A DNA stretch of 64,000 nt from Adiantum capillus-veneris (GCA_014529385.2 CM043963.1:64968969-65032968), one strand, 5' to 3'. Positions 45,437 through 58,519 are shown, counted from the first letter of the stretch. The notes: generated by a model from the sequence alone, not told the origin. Numbers and translations are program-made.

Positions 45437-45614
45437 GCCAGTCACCTAAAGTGCGTGCGTGACCCTCTGCCATGTGACCCTAGGAAACATGAGGCCGACT
45501 ACCAACCAAGTGGCCTCTCTCAGTGCTAACCATGGGGTTCCAAACAAGGGGCTGTCTTAGGCGCTCCTCCATGCAAGTAGGCTGACGCTGCTCAAGGCCT
45601 CTCTGCAGTTGCTC

Positions 45615-48484
45615 CTAGGATCGGAGCAAACTCATAGCAAAGCGGTCCTCCAGTGTCCTACTCAAGCCAACTCTGCGCATCTCTATAAAAATCCATCTGG
45701 ATGAGGGTCGCCAGGGGACTCCAGCTTGAGGCACCCTGGCACTAAGCCGCTGAAGCAAGAACTCCTTCCAGGGCTGCTCTCTTGGAAGAAGTCCTCTGTT
45801 GATAAACTTCTCAAGAAGGGCTCTGCTCTGTTGTGCTGGGCCTATGATCCCCAACCCTCCCTGAGAACAAGGAAGAGTGATGACCTGCCATGCCACTTAG
45901 GCCCGAGCTATTTGAGTGTCACGCCTTGACCAAAGGAAGTTCCTGATCAACCTCTCTACTTGGCCGATGCAAGAACTCCAACAAGAAGTGATGTACCGCA
46001 TAGTAGCCAACAACACCTGGTTGGCCACTACGACTCTGCCTGCCAGAGAAAGTTGTGCGGAGCTCCAATGTAACAACTTCCTCTTGATGGACAGGAGGAG
46101 GGGAGCAATGTGTTGCTCGAGAGACAAGTCCAAACCAACCTGATAGCCCAAGTATCGAACTGCAGTCCTTAGGGGAATCCACCTGAAACCCACACCTGGC
46201 ATCCAATCAGGTGTAGGAGCACTACCAACCGAGAAAGCCACTGTCTTTCTCCAGTTGATCAGAGGCCTGATGCACAACAAAAAGTCTCAAGGCCTACTCA
46301 CACCTGTGAAGGTTGGCCTCCTGGCCATCCAAGTACAAGGCTGAGTCGTCTGCAAACTCAGCGTCCAATAGCTCATCTCCCTGAATAGGGAGTGCTAAGC
46401 CACGTAAACCAACCTACTGTGAAACCAAAAACCTGCTCATCGCCTCAACATAGAACAGAAAGAGAAAGGGGGCAAGAAGACAGTCCTGTCTGACCGAATG
46501 TGTGAGCATGAAACGATCACCTCTACCTTCTGACAAAAGTACCTGATTGTGTGCCCGTTTGTATAGAGCTGACACACCTCTGATCCAAGCATCTGAGAAG
46601 CCCATCCTGCGTAGAGTGCCCTCCAAAAAGTCCCAGTCAACTCTGTCGTAGGCCTTCTCAAAATCGAGAAGAAGTATCACCAGATCCTCGCCACGGAGCC
46701 GCGTGAGGGCAAAAGCCTCCCAAAAAGTAAAGATGTTGCCAAGAATACTACGCTCCTTGACAAAACCTGTCTGTGTCCTTGTATAATTCTCTCTAGAAGT
46801 GGCCGAATCTTCAAACTTAGAGCCTTGGCAAGAATTTTGTAGGATGAGTTGAGGATGGTGATGGGGCGCCATTGTCGAATCTCATCCAAGGAGCCACCCT
46901 CCTTGGGAATGAGGTAAATCAGGCCCTCGCTCATGCTGTCAGGCATCTCTCCTGTGTGGAGGATGAACTAAAAAGCACTGCAGAGATGTGAGCCAAGCAA
47001 GTCCCAATATCCAAGAAAAAGATGGGAGTCAAGCCATCCTCACTTGGACAGCTACCACGGGGGAGTGCTCTAAGAGCCGCGTGTAGCTCCTCTAGTTGAA
47101 GAGGTAGCTCAAGCCTCTGGAGCATCTCCTCAGTCACAAGACAAGGCATCGTGCCCACACTTGCTCTTTGCATGCATCGTGACGCTTTGACTGAGGCTCT
47201 GCAGAGAGTAGATCACAGTAGAAGTCAATAGCAACTGCCCACATGTCCTCTAGCTCTAAAGCAGCTGACCCGTCGAGCCTCCTCAATTGACTGACCTTGG
47301 CATGCGTATGCCGGGGTCCATTGCCTCAAAGAAAGCGCTTGTCACTCTGTCACCCACGTGGGTCCATTGAGATGCCTGTCGATGGAAAGCAAACTCATGG
47401 CGCCTCTCCTCTGTGTTGACGAGGTGAGCCTGCTGTAACTGCTCCTCCAACCAAGGACTGTCTGGATGCTGCTCTTGCATCCTCTGCAAGGTAGCAACGC
47501 CCCATCGGAGACGCTGCTCCTCCTCTCTCGCTGTAGCCAGGCGAGCTGAAGACTCATGAAGAAAGAGTCGACTAAGCTGAGAAAGTCGTGAGGCCACTTT
47601 GTAAGTAGGAGAATCCTGCATGTCTAAGCTCTCTGTCCAAAGAGCCTCCACTCGCTCTCTGAGTGCAGAGTCCAGCATGACCCTCACAGGGATGCATAGC
47701 ATTGTGCTCCCCCTCCTCTGCCTACGAGTCACTGTGAGGATCACTGGTGCATGGTCCGAAAAGGAAGTCCCAGCCAGAATGCCAACTGTCCCACCCAAGT
47801 CACAGAAGTGGTCACTAGTGTAGAAGCGATCTATCCGAGATAGATTCACGCCTCCCACTTTGTGGTCCGAACAAGAGAAGGCCAGGCTGTCTGGGGGCCT
47901 CACAAAGCCAGAATGCTGCCACACATCTGAAACTCGCAGTCATACAAAACCTCTCCCAAGCTGCCAACTCAACTCCATGCACAATAGTATGGCTACCACC
48001 AATCTTGTCAGAGGGGTCCTCGAACATGTTGAAGTCACCCCCCTATGCACCATTGCTTTGCCTGCGGCAGAGACTCAACAATTTGAGATCAAAACTCTGC
48101 ACGTGCACTCGCCACATTGGGCGCATAGATGTTCAGGAAGCCCACGAGACAACCCTGAACCTGCATAGTGATCCACTGAGCCCTGCCTGGCACAATAATC
48201 CCTCTGCCCACAATGGCCTGCTGCAAAGAATCCGCAATAGTCATACATACCCCGCCCTGGATGCCTCCAGGTCCAAATGCAGTTGACCAAAAAGTCTCAT
48301 ATCATCCACGCAAAAGCTGACCACAACGTCTAATGCGGCTCTCACACAGATGGTGCTCCTGTAGCATAAGAAGGTCAATCTCTCCTCCCACAAGGCATCG
48401 TTGAAGCTCTTGACGTAGTCGGCCTCTCTGACGCTAAAACTGGGGCCCACCTAATCCCTGTATGTTCCATGAGACGATCGTCAT
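45615..48484 (-). pseudogene. LINE ORF2 (endonuclease and reverse transcriptase), broken
   Basis: It begins MTIVSWNIQGLGGP at 48484, the usual APE endonuclease start. DFNMFEDPSDKIGG lies near 48020, and the catalytic FSDHAPV is at about 47760. The RT region carries LIYLIPKEGGS, RPITILNSSYKILAK, LLLDFEKAYDRVDWDFLE, a degraded SVRQDCLLAP motif and EFADDSALYL (46345-46356, FADD instead of YADD). The thumb/C-terminal domain shows RYLGYQVGLDL and LLHWSSAQLSLAGRVVVANQVLL (46280-45897). At least six frame changes separate the blocks. Confidence 0.88.
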
Positions 48485-48663
48485 GGGGAGCGAGAGAGAA
48501 CTGATGCTGCTGCAACAGCTAACCGTGCTATCTTCGAGGTAGGCTTGGATGGGAAGTAATCCGCATCCGAGCATCCTCGAGATAGGCGTGACTGCAAAAA
48601 GTGTCTAGCCCAGGCCCAAGTAGACCGAGCCATGCGTAAAGCAACCTCCTTTGTCTAGGAGTC

Positions 48664-50000
48664 CTAATGTATGTATACATAACATGGCGGGCTCTGCGTA
48701 TCAACAAAGAAGTGAACCACAATATGTCTACATCCTGCTGCGTTTGGAGGTGTAATAGAAAACTTGGCCAATGGCCAAAGAGTCTGAAGCAAGTCTGTAA
48801 CCCCTAGGTCTCCCATGTGATGAGAGAACTCTAGGGCCTCTGTCTGCAACCACTCCAACACTGAGTCTATAGTCCACTCAGCTGGATCCCTGCCGCATAG
48901 GGGACAAGAGAAGCCAACCGCTAAGTCCAAGGCCTCTATCCCCCTAGCTGCAAGGAACATTACATGAACTCTGAAGCAGGCTACCTCAAGGGTTGGTGAA
49001 GGGTCGCCAAGAGACCGTGTAAAGTCGTAGGCAATCCCAACAGCGACGAAATGTTGAAGCTCGTTAGACCACGAGGAACTGCTGCAAAGGGAGACGTCTG
49101 CACCAGAAGGGGGGGTCGCAAGAAAGGCCGTCCCTCTCTCGCCAAGCGACTCGTGGCAAAGGCGCTGCCAAGAGATCTCCTAGTAGCCGAGGAAGGCCCT
49201 ACCCCCTAGGATGGCTGCGGGATTGGAGCGGGAGGAGATGAGGGAGAAGGGGGAGAGGGGGATCGGCAAAGGTAGGAGGGCGAGATGGAGAGGCAGAGGG
49301 AGAAGGAGGGGGGGGGGGGGGGGGGGGGGGAGGGGGGAGCTCTGCCTGCGTACTTTGTGACTCTGCGTGTTGCTGCTGGCCAGCCCTTGAGGGCTGGGGC
49401 TGGGCGTGTGGTGTAGGTCAGGGTCTCCTCCGTGGATAGACCTTCGCAAGATGGCATCTGTCGACAAATGAAACAATGATTCGGGAGGCCCGAATACTCC
49501 ATGCTCTGTCGGAACCAACCCCCACTCACCCAAGGAAGTAGGATGACCTTCGGGAGAGTGTGGGTGTCTCTAACCAGAACACGTACTGAGGGGATGCCGG
49601 CCGCCTTGGCAGATACTGAGGCTGCCGTGCGAGGTGTCTGCAGGACAATTCCAATTCTGAGCCTATCCTGGACAAAAGTGGTAGATACTCCCTCCTCAAA
49701 CCAGGAAAGCAAACGGAAATGGGAAGGTCTACCTCCTTCGCCAGAACATCTGAAGCTGGGTAGGTCAAAACCATGTCTCCACTGTCGAAAGTGGGCTCGA
49801 ACTGCTCGGATGGTCAAGGGGCTCATCGCAATGACCTTGGACGCCATCTCGGAGGTCACAAACTCTATCTGATAGTAGCCGCGTCCGAGGAACTGAACAT
49901 CCAAGATCTTGCCCACCTCTGCGAGAAGGCGAGCTTGGAGAAGATCACGCAGCTCTCCTCTGTTGGGTCTGGTGCGGAGAATCTTGCATATGACGGAAGT
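48664..50000 (-). pseudogene. LINE ORF1 (RNA-binding, zinc-knuckle type)
   Basis: A frame opening near 50000 reads ICKILRTRPNRGELRDLL and continues into VGKILDVQFLGRGYYQIEFVTSEMASKVIAMSPL (49916 onward), the RRM-like domain found in ORF1 of plant L1 elements. Later there is a partial zinc knuckle (CFICRQMPSCEG) whose last ligands are lost. A G-run at 49308-49330 and frame changes follow. A C-terminal half is open from about 49110 to 48664 (CPLCGRDPAEWTIDSVLEWLQ). Confidence 0.7.
49308..49330. repeat. Poly-G run (about 23 G)
   Basis: A homopolymer within LINE ORF1, read as a proline run on the minus strand. Confidence 0.95.
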
Positions 50001-50420
50001 CGCCTACAGGTGTTCCACCTCTCCGGCTAGGCTTGCTTGCTCTGTTGGTGAGAGAGCAAGTCGAATGGTGGGCTCAGCGGGGTCGGGCGAGGGGACTTCA
50101 TTGGAGTCCCTTTATGGCAGAGCTTGAGCCTCCATCTGTGTCTGCTGCTGTGAAGGAAAGGCGGAGAAGCGTCGACGAATAGACAACCTCTTGCTAGACC
50201 GAGCACGTCGAGGGTGCTGTCGAAGCCCGTCAAGCAGGAATGGAGCGACGAAGGGCTAGAGGTAGTGTGCAGGCGGGCAGGCAGGCGGCGGAGGATGGGT
50301 AGGGCAAGGCAGCGGGTGGGGCAGCGAGCAGGGCGCGCAAGGAATGGGAGGGGAGCAGGGGGCGATGGCAAGCAGGGAGCGAAGGGGGGAGAGGCAACAG
50401 CATCGAGCACGCAGCACCTG

Positions 50421-51459
50421 CAAACAAATACTGATTTGGTCACTTCTTTGCCCTTTTGTGAGCTTGTCAATACTAGTTGTGAGACAGCTTTCGATTCTTG
50501 TGAGCTTGACAACTCCAATTTTGGGACAGGTTTGCAATCTTCTATGGGCATTTTTTCTTGATGATCGACAACAAATTTGTCGAGATCCCTTGGATGACAG
50601 GTTTGCACGCAATGTTGACAGTTGGTGGGGACATTTAGTTCCTACTCTCGTAGTCAGCAACATTTGGATGCTACTTCCATACATCCCTTTGGAGAGCTCC
50701 AACCTTGGGGGTAGCCCTTCTTCAGGTGTTCAAATTTGGCCATGGTTTGCTAGTGTAGCAGGTTCTTACCTTGTAGTCTTTTGCCTAGTTTTCTGGCATG
50801 TTACAAATCAGCCCCAACGTTCTTCATAGGCTTGTTCCCAGAGCCGGTTCCTTTACTCTTCCTTTGAGTATTGGAGTCATGTTGTATATTGGGATATTGA
50901 TTGCACAGTTTAGTTGTGGGTATGTTTTCTTCAACACAAGTACAAAGGACAGTTTTTGATGAAGTTTTTAAGGAAGCAAGTTAAAACAGTGGGAGTATAT
51001 GTGCTCTTCCGAGTATGTATGCAGTATGGCATATTGTCTTAGATTGAACCTACACGTTTGATCTTGGTAGACGTAGAGAAGTGGTGGACATTTCGTTTGA
51101 TCCTTGGGAGTTTGCTTGAGTAGCTAGGTTCTTGTTGGACACCGACAACTTCTTTGGAAAACATGATCCTCAGGTGACCATCTTTCTGGTCTTCCTATTC
51201 TTAGTAGTTTGTTTTTTTACTAATGGTGTGATTCTCTATGAGTCTCGCGTTCCATGAGATTCAAGTTTTTTGCTATTCAAATGTAGAGGAAGTAGTTTTA
51301 CTCTAGGTTGTCTCAGATTTCTTGCTGGTGGTACTCATTCTCTTTTCCTAGGATGGAGTGGGAGAGGGACTTTCTATCTTGGCGGAGCTCTCAGCTTTAG
51401 CTTTGGAGCTTTCAATGACTGTGTTTGCTCTGTTCCGACGTGGGTTTAGTCAGTTATTA
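50421..51459. other. Left part of retroelement F, unassigned
   Basis: No motif-bearing frame was found. 50344-50829 is open on the plus strand but starts in LINE sequence and shows only hydrophobic residues. This stretch and 60062-61585 are the two flanks of chromovirus B, as shown by the tatta target duplication, so they once formed one continuous sequence. Confidence 0.5.
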
Positions 51460-52935
51460 TGAAACCGGCCGGTTTAATCCAAAAAGGGCGGTAGACCTTA
51501 GACTTGAACCTTATTTGCTTTCACCCATTTAATTTGTCGCCCACTTTACCTGTACTTTCAAGACACAACAAAGGGGAAAGGGATACAGGCTGTTAGATTG
51601 CACCTGTATGAGAAGACCGACACCAGATTGGCCCCTAAATAGGTGCCCCTTTCGGTATTTCTTTATTCTTTAAAAGAGGGAATAAACGCTGTGGTTCCCT
51701 ACAAGCTGCCCCACACAACCTTGGCTGAATTTCAACTGTTCTGGCCCGGTTTCGGCAGCATAACTGTACTAGGACCCTTCATAGTCAGTATTCCCACGCA
51801 TTGGATGACTTTCCCGACGCATACAGACACTTTGCAAAACCTGGCGAGAATCTGCAGCACGCTGAATTCTCTGTTTTTGCCCCGAAAATGTGCCAGATCA
51901 CCTGTACAGCGGTCCCCTCGCGTCCCCGAACCTCCTAGGGGTATTAGGGCCTGTTTAGGGCCAAAACCCTAAACCTGCAAAACTACACAGCAGGCTGTAA
52001 TTCACTGTTTCGGGCTCCGTTTTGTGTGCCGATCGCATCCATAGCAAGTCCTCGAGCTCCTGCACCTGAAGGGCTACTTGCCCTTTGAATCGGACGAGAT
52101 TTCGCACGTGAAACCTCTCCGAATCACCTGTACCTGCGGGGGATTAGCTGCTAGCTAATCCAGTACCTGTGCAACAGGCTCTTGCCTCGGCAATCGCGCA
52201 TGAACCCACACAACTGTACATTGGTCAATTGAAAAGCTCACTAGAGGGGCATAACATACTGCCATAGGGGAGAGAGAGAGAGCAGTGCGTAGCGTGCAGG
52301 GCATCACTCCTGGCACCGCACTGTACACAAGAGGGAAAGGAAGCACTCCATAGCTCTTAACTTGTGACAGAATGCAAGTGAAGGCCTCTCCCAGCTTAAA
52401 ATTCAGCGCCCTTTCTTCTTGAAGAGGCAAGTGCACAGAAATGTGCCACTTGGCGCATTTACAAGCATTTGCCCGTTTCGGGTTCGTCGCTTAAAAATAT
52501 TATGACCGGTTGCCTAGTTGACTTCACGGCAGAGTAATAAAATGTTCCCCTTGTCATTTCGGAGGTAATGACGCGAACACATTTTCAGGTCCCAAAATAG
52601 CAGTTCCCTAAATTTTAGGAGATGTTGCCATTGTATCTTTCTAGGTCATCTGACCCCCTTTGTACACTGCAGCCACACCCAAAACTGAAATGTAGCCTCT
52701 GTAGCAAAGGATTCCACTTTGGCTAGTCAATGATCCCACTTTGGCTAACCATAGTCCTTGTCCAACCTTAGTGCTCTCTTGCCCTAAGGTCTGGACTCCC
52801 TCTGAACAGTTCCACACTAGCTATGCAATGCAGGGCAATTAGATTTCCCGAGGGGTGTTTCCAAAAAGTGAAAATAAATAAATAATAAGAAAGAAATCAA
52901 CAAAAAGGATAGATAGTAGTCACACGTTGGTGACA
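51460..52935 (-). repeat. Chromovirus B, 3' LTR
   Basis: 1,476 bp. It carries the module ttggcccctaaat...cggtatttctttatt at 51628-51670, and a 46-bp segment at about 52804-52851 that is missing from the other LTR. The flanking polypurine tract is at 52936-52947 (minus strand aagaggggggta). Confidence 0.95.
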
Positions 52936-52947
52936 TACCCCCCTCTT
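52936..52947 (-). other. Polypurine tract of chromovirus B
   Basis: On the minus strand the sequence aagaggggggta lies directly before the TGTCACC start of the 3' LTR. Confidence 0.85.
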
Positions 52948-52997
52948 GAAATGTCAAACGTCCTCGTTTGCATCTATGTCGTACATGGTCACAGTCA

Positions 52998-53098
52998 ACA
53001 CTGGTGTATTCAACACCTGTCGACACATGTACGACACATACATGCTCATTGTCAACCCTGGTGTATTGAACACCTCGTCGACACATGTATTGCCTGCG
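52998..53098. repeat. Short tandem repeat in the 3' untranslated region of chromovirus B
   Basis: gtcaacnctggtgtattnaa followed by cacctngtcgacacatgta occurs twice, at about 52994 and 53058. It is non-coding and lies between the pol stop and the polypurine tract. Confidence 0.8.
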
Positions 53099-53510
53099 TG
53101 TGAACCCTGTCCCAATGACATAGTGGTAGCTTTGCACTCTGCCATTGCTTTGAGTCATTAACTTTCCAATGACACAATGGTAGCTACGCATTTTTCCACT
53201 CTCTTTTGGTACACGTTGGATCCACTTTCGAGCATACTCAAACCGACAGTTTAAGAATGCAGTTACACATGTACCCTTTAATAGAAGGAATTACTGTATC
53301 CTTGATAAACTGACAAGAAATACTCACTTCTATAGCACTAACCACACTTTTGGACATTCCGTAAGAGCAATTGCGAAACTGACAATCTGTACAACTCTAA
53401 CATTCATGTAACATGTACTTGATTTGAGCTCACTTTAAATACCATGTACATCATTTGTTTCAGAAGCCATTGTCACACTGACAATCCATGTAGCTTTGAA
53501 ACTCAAGGGG

Positions 53511-55823
53511 TCAAGGTAGGTTGCAAATCGAAGGATTCAAGGTAAAGTGATAACACAGTTGGTGACTCTGCAAGTTCACCTTCTTCCATCCACTTAGCAT
53601 CCATTGGTGGATAGTTTCTGAATTCACCAAGTAACGCCTAGCAACCTTGCTTTTCACTTTTCTTTCTTTGTGTGTCAAAATCTGTTCCGGGACCAAGATC
53701 TCGTCAAGTTCCTCGAGTTCCGGCTGATCTTCAGCTGGCATATCCTCTGGCACATCACCCACGTAGGGTCTGAGAAGACTCACATGAAATGCATTGTGAA
53801 TCTTCCAACTCTCAAGCAATTTCAGCCTATATGCAACATCATTGATTAATTCGCATACTTGAAAAGGCCCATAGTAACGCATGCTGAGCTTTGGAAACAG
53901 TCTTTCCTTGCCCTTCATCTTCTTTAACCTTGCCTTTTCAAAGCGTAGTAGCACCCAATCACCAAGTGAAAATACCACTTCACGACGGTGAGGATCAGCT
54001 GCTTTCTTTTGCTTTGCCTGAGTCTTTTCTAAGGCCACTTTGACCTTCTTATACATTTCATCCATGTCCTGAACATACTTGTCTGCTTCAAATATCTTGT
54101 CCTTTGTATGCAGTATGGGAGGAACTTTCTTGCCACCTTCAACTATCTCAAAAGGTGCCTTGCCAGTTGATGAATGCACTGTATTATTGTATGCATACTC
54201 CACCAATGGCAAATACTGCTCCCACTTTCCTTTATGCTCTGACACGTAGCACTTCGGCAGATCTAGGACAGTAGAATTTGCCTCTTCTGACTGCCCATCT
54301 GTTTGAGGATGAAATGACGAAGAGAATTTGAACGTTGTGCCCATATTCTCAAACAAGCCTCTCAAGAACAAACTTGTCATGTGTGGATCACAGTCGCTAA
54401 CAATCGACTGTGGCATGCCATGATACTTGAAAATATTGCTCATAAACAAGCGTGCCATCTGATTTGGCTTTATCTTCTTCTTGACAGGAATAAAATGAGC
54501 CTGCTTACTGAATCTGCAAATGATGGTCCAAATACCATCGTTTCCTGTCTGCGTTCTCGAAAGATCAAAGATAAAATCCATAGCAATACTTTCCCATGGT
54601 TTATCTGGAATAGGTAGTGGTTGCAATAACCCTGGTGCCTTTTGCCTGTCAAACTTGACCTTCTGGCATATTAGGCATTCTCGCACAAAGGCATCCACAT
54701 CTCTTCTCAATGTAGGCCAGTAGAAGAATGTCTCAACCGCTTTAACTGTAGCATTGATACCACGATGCCCTGCATACGGTGGGACATGACTCTCTGCCAT
54801 AACTTTGCGTCGCAATGGCTTTGTGACACAGAATCTGCCATGCATCATCATGAACCCATCTTTGAGAAGATAGTGTTCATGACGTTGTCCATCCATTAGC
54901 TGCTCGAAGACCCTTGCAAAATCTTCATCATTTGCATACTGCTCCCTCATATCATCAAGTTCATGATGATAAGGAATTGACACAGCTGAAATTTGTGGCT
55001 TCCTTGACAGGGCATTAGCCACAACGTTCTTCTTGCTTTCCACATACACAATCTGAAAATGGAACATGGACAAGATATTTGCCCATCGCATATGCTTCTC
55101 AGATAACTTTGCCTGTGTTAAGAAGTATCGCAAGGTCTGGTGATCCGTTTGGACAACGAAATCTGCACCTAGCAGGTAGTGTTTCCAACTTAAGAGCGCA
55201 TGAATCACGGCCTGCAGTTCTTTTTCATAGACTTGCATAGTCTTTTTTGGCCCTTGCAAGATTCTACTCTCATAGGCTACTACCCTGCCATCTTGCATTA
55301 GCACTGCACCAATGCTACTACCACAGTCGTCACACTGGACCACAAATGACTTCCTAAGATCTGGCAACACAATGTCTGGATCTGAAGTCATCTTTTCCTT
55401 TAGGAGATTAAAAGCTGAAATCTCTTTTTGTGTCCATCTAAAGGTGACTGCCTTCTTTTGAAGAGCATGTAAAGGTGAAGCAATCTCAGTGAAATTTCGG
55501 ATAAACCTTCTGTAATAGGAGCATAGTTCCAAGAAGCTTCGGACATGGTGCACCATCTTCAAATCTGGCCATGACTTGATCGCTTCAACTTTTGCAGGAT
55601 CCATTCTGACACCATCCTTTGAGACAACGTGTCCCAGAAAGTGAATCTCTTCCAGAAAAAAATCACTTTTCTTTGCATTGATGAGCAACCTATGGCTGCG
55701 TAGCTCTTTGAACACAATGGCCAAGTGATGCCTATGCTCCTCTTCATTCTTTGAGTAAACTTTCATGTCATCAAAGAATGTACCAACAAACTGCTGGTGT
55801 GGACGGAAAATTCTGTCCATCAT
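53511..55823 (-). CDS. Chromovirus B pol: RT palm end, RNase H, integrase, chromodomain-like tail
   Basis: An uninterrupted 770-codon frame. Its start, [11 protein letters not shown], is inside the RT, just before the catalytic box FFDD ([11 protein letters not shown]), which normally reads Y/F-x-DD. RNase H follows ([49 protein letters not shown]). Integrase shows H...H ([11 protein letters not shown]) and CLICQ of the zinc finger, then the catalytic residues in [17 protein letters not shown] and TDGQSEEAN. The C-terminal part has the GPFQV...YRLKLL core and ends with [22 protein letters not shown], the beginning of a chromodomain that is degraded after this point. RT and protease parts lie in other frames just upstream, so the protein alone would be non-functional. 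Confidence 0.92.
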   Translation of the reverse strand: MMDRIFRPHQQFVGTFFDDMKVYSKNEEEHRHHLAIVFKELRSHRLLINAKKSDFFLEEIHFLGHVVSKDGVRMDPAKVEAIKSWPDLKMVHHVRSFLELCSYYRRFIRNFTEIASPLHALQKKAVTFRWTQKEISAFNLLKEKMTSDPDIVLPDLRKSFVVQCDDCGSSIGAVLMQDGRVVAYESRILQGPKKTMQVYEKELQAVIHALLSWKHYLLGADFVVQTDHQTLRYFLTQAKLSEKHMRWANILSMFHFQIVYVESKKNVVANALSRKPQISAVSIPYHHELDDMREQYANDEDFARVFEQLMDGQRHEHYLLKDGFMMMHGRFCVTKPLRRKVMAESHVPPYAGHRGINATVKAVETFFYWPTLRRDVDAFVRECLICQKVKFDRQKAPGLLQPLPIPDKPWESIAMDFIFDLSRTQTGNDGIWTIICRFSKQAHFIPVKKKIKPNQMARLFMSNIFKYHGMPQSIVSDCDPHMTSLFLRGLFENMGTTFKFSSSFHPQTDGQSEEANSTVLDLPKCYVSEHKGKWEQYLPLVEYAYNNTVHSSTGKAPFEIVEGGKKVPPILHTKDKIFEADKYVQDMDEMYKKVKVALEKTQAKQKKAADPHRREVVFSLGDWVLLRFEKARLKKMKGKERLFPKLSMRYYGPFQVCELINDVAYRLKLLESWKIHNAFHVSLLRPYVGDVPEDMPAEDQPELEELDEILVPEQILTHKERKVKSKVARRYLVNSETIHQWMLSGWKKVNLQSHQLCYHFTLNPSICNLP

Positions 55824-56237
55824 CCTATGAACGTAGCAGGAGCATTTGTGAGACCAAAGGGCATCACGAAAAATTCGTAAAGGCCAAACGTTGTTCTAAA
55901 AGCAATCTTGTGCACATCCTCTGATCTAATGCGGATCTGATGGTACCCACTCTTTAGATCTATCCGGCTAAACATAGCTGCTCCTAATTTGTCCAGAATA
56001 TCATCAATTCTAGGTATAGGGAACCTATTCTTGATGGTATTCTTGTTCATAGTCGATGCACATACGCCATGAACCATCTTTTTTCTGCACCAACAACACT
56101 GGAGAACAGAATGGAGATGAACTGGGCTGAATCAACCCCTTTTCTAACAGCTCCTGTACTTGGCTCATTATCTCTTTCTGCTGCGCCGCACTAACCCTGT
56201 ACGGAGGCTTATTTGGTGGGCTACTGCCTGGCACCAA
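55820..56237 (-). pseudogene. Chromovirus B RT N-terminal part
   Basis: Two overlapping minus-strand frames. 56237-56025 has [29 protein letters not shown] and [19 protein letters not shown], and 56077-55820 has [35 protein letters not shown] and [14 protein letters not shown] frameshift near 56040 removes the RALN-type motif, and another near 55822 separates this part from the FFDD box. Confidence 0.9.
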
Positions 56238-56501
56238 ATCTATCGCATGGTCCTCGGGTCTCTTTGGCGGTAATTGAGACGGTAATGAATCGGAAAAACA
56301 GTCACTATACTTTTGTCAAAGCATTGACCTTTCTTTATCTAACACAGATAAATTTGATTCATCACAATCTGACACTTCACGTGCAAAAACCAAGTACGCA
56401 GAAAGATGCTTTTTCATTACAGAAGTAATAGCAGAAGCTGATACAGTGGGAATAGACTCCCCTTTAAGCTTTACATCCAGAATGTGAGTCTTTCCCTTGC
56501 T

Positions 56502-57206
56502 CTATACAGTGATCTTTTTGTTGTAGGCATCCATGATTCCCTGTACACGAAACAACCAAGGAATACCTAGCAACACATCACATCCGTCCAGTGGCATGAT
56601 GTAAAATTCTTCAGCATCTACATAGGACTGGATGATGGGTGTCACAGCCTCTGTATGGCCAGGACATGCCAAACCTGCCTCTGCTGTATACCCCATCTCT
56701 TTAGGTTTGATTTCCAACTTTGAAGCCAATTCTGGGGAAATGAAGTTGGCTTTGGCACCTGGATCAAAGAAGATAAGCATTGTTTGATCCTTGACCTTTC
56801 CCCATGCTCTACAAAGCTCACTTGCATATGAATTTGGCTTGTCACCCACCATATCTGGCACTAGACCAGCCATGGGCCTCTTTCCTTTCCTGTCCTCCTT
56901 GTCTTCAGAATCAGCTGGCCTTTTCTTTGTAGGACAATTGTAAGCAATGTGGCCAGGCTGCTCACAGATAAAACATTTGTTCTTTGACCTCAGGATCTTC
57001 TGCTCTTCTGTCTTGCGAGGAAAACGTCTTTTCCATTTCTTTGCTGGTCCCTTTTCTGATTCAGCCGTAGCTTTTCCTTTCCTTGCGTTGGCTGGCTCCT
57101 GAGTTCCTGTAGGAACCTCATTGGGAACGTACTTCTTCGCTAAATTTTTCTTGGCTGATCCTTCCTTGACGCCAGTATTAAATTCACAATCTTCTCCTTT
57201 GAGCAA
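56502..57206 (-). pseudogene. Chromovirus B nucleocapsid and protease
   Basis: A 234-codon open frame with a Lys-rich linker, a CCHC zinc knuckle (CFICEQPGHIAYNC), and an aspartic protease region whose active-site motif reads FDPGAKANFIS. The expected Asp-Ser/Thr-Gly has become Asp-Pro-Gly, which would be expected to cripple catalysis. LDGCDVLLGIPWL, the second conserved protease block, follows. The frame ends at 56502, before the RT. Confidence 0.88.
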
Positions 57207-57277
57207 ACCATTGCCAGTGTTTGCTACCTCGATGAGCTGCGTCGAAGTAGTGACTTTGGTCTTCGTGCGGTACTTTC

Positions 57278-58519
57278 TTAATCCTTTGGGTAGGCCACAA
57301 CAGTATTTTCAATCTGTTCTATCAATGGCACAAACCTATAGGAAGTTACTGGAAGTAGAGCTTTCCAAAACTTCCGATTGTAGTCGTCCAGATTCTTGCA
57401 ACTGGCAGCATTAAGCTGGTGCCATTTTGTCATGACATCTGCTTCAAAGTCATCAGATAACCATATTGCTGCAAAAATCCGCTTGAAGTAAATCCATGTG
57501 GACGGAGCTTGCCCTTGAAGCAATAAAGTTGTCCACCATTGTCCCGCATTCCCTGTCAAGAAAGTGGCTGCCTTGCGGACCTTTGAAGCCTCTGTAAAGT
57601 TTCCCCCTGCATAGGCCTTGTCAAACTGCTGGAGGAATGAGAGAGCCTTCTTCCTGTCATCAAACCCTGTAAAGGTCGTGAATGTCACACCTTTGCCACC
57701 TTCTTTGTACGGAGTTGGCCTCTCCAGTGGCGCTAAGTTGTCATATGGCAGTGACTGAAACATGGGAACACTGTTAGGGTTCATATGTGTTCCTTGACCG
57801 CTATTAGGTTGACTTGGAAATGCCATATTTGGCTGTTGATTTGTAATTCCAGCCATACCAAAATTTGCCTGTGGCATCCCAATTTGGCCCTGAGTGCTTT
57901 GAAACCCTTGGTAGCATGCCCGTGACACCATACATGGGGTTAGGCATCATTGTTTGAGCACCCCCGAACACTGTTCCTGGCGTGTAAAACTGATTTCCAG
58001 GTGCATGACCAGCCATGCTCTGGAATACCGTTCCACCTCCAAAACAGCCAGGGTGTATTGAAGGTGGTGGGAAGACTTGTTGCATAGCCTGTAGGTTGCC
58101 TCCTTGCCCATTAGAACCAACTATAGGCTGCTGAAAAGTGGCTGGCTGAACTGGTACAGCTTGAAAGACTGGCATCTTAGCCACCTGTTCTTGCACCTTA
58201 GGCAACAGGTTGTGGAGACTGTATATTCTCCGTCAAGTGTACAGGTGTTTCCATTGACTCTGCAGTATGAATCACCTGTGCCTGAGCTTTGAATATGATC
58301 CAGTGACCCAACTTGTTGAGACGGAAGAGGAGGTTACAGAAAGGCTAAAAACCTCGGGTTCTGCATTACTTGTGTAAACATAGCCACAACAGTAGCCAAC
58401 TGGGTCGTGAATATATCATCATCCGTCTGTGGTGGTCTTGAAGACTCACCCACTTCATGTGTCTGTTGACCTTGTGAAGAGGAAACCTCTTCAGTCACAT
58501 CATCTGGTTTGTCAGCCAT
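57278..58519 (-). pseudogene. Chromovirus B capsid (Gag N-terminal part), broken
   Basis: The start at 58519 (MADKPDDVTEEVSSS) runs to a stop at 58334. A Gln/Met/Gly-rich linker continues in another frame (58205-57804). The capsid core is in a third (57931-57278): FTTFTGFDDRKKALSFLQQFDKAY, TFLTGNAGQWWTTLLL, and FKRIFAAIWLSDDF. Two frameshifts and one stop thus split Gag. The gap to the nucleocapsid at 57206 is another break. Confidence 0.85.

Larger units (their letters stand above)
45615..50420 (-). mobile_element. L1-type LINE (non-LTR retrotransposon), decayed
   Basis: On the minus strand the order is a GC-rich 5' region (50420-50040), ORF1 with an RRM-like/DUF4283 domain (50000-48664) and ORF2 with an APE endonuclease from 48484, an RT with FADD at 46345-46356 and a C-terminal region to 45615. 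No poly-T (minus poly-A) tail is seen at the left end, so the 3' end is missing or the tail has decayed. The surrounding base composition is more GC-rich than the neighbours. Confidence 0.88.

Noticed and set aside
50027-50608. 193-codon minus-strand frame as a separate protein
   Set aside because: It crosses the GC-rich LINE 5' end with biased low-complexity Ser/Pro/Leu composition. It is more likely LINE leader than a gene.
51643-51972. Open frame in each LTR of chromovirus B (also 58819-59139)
   Set aside because: Conservation between the two reflects LTR identity, and the frame is antisense to the element. There is no family motif.
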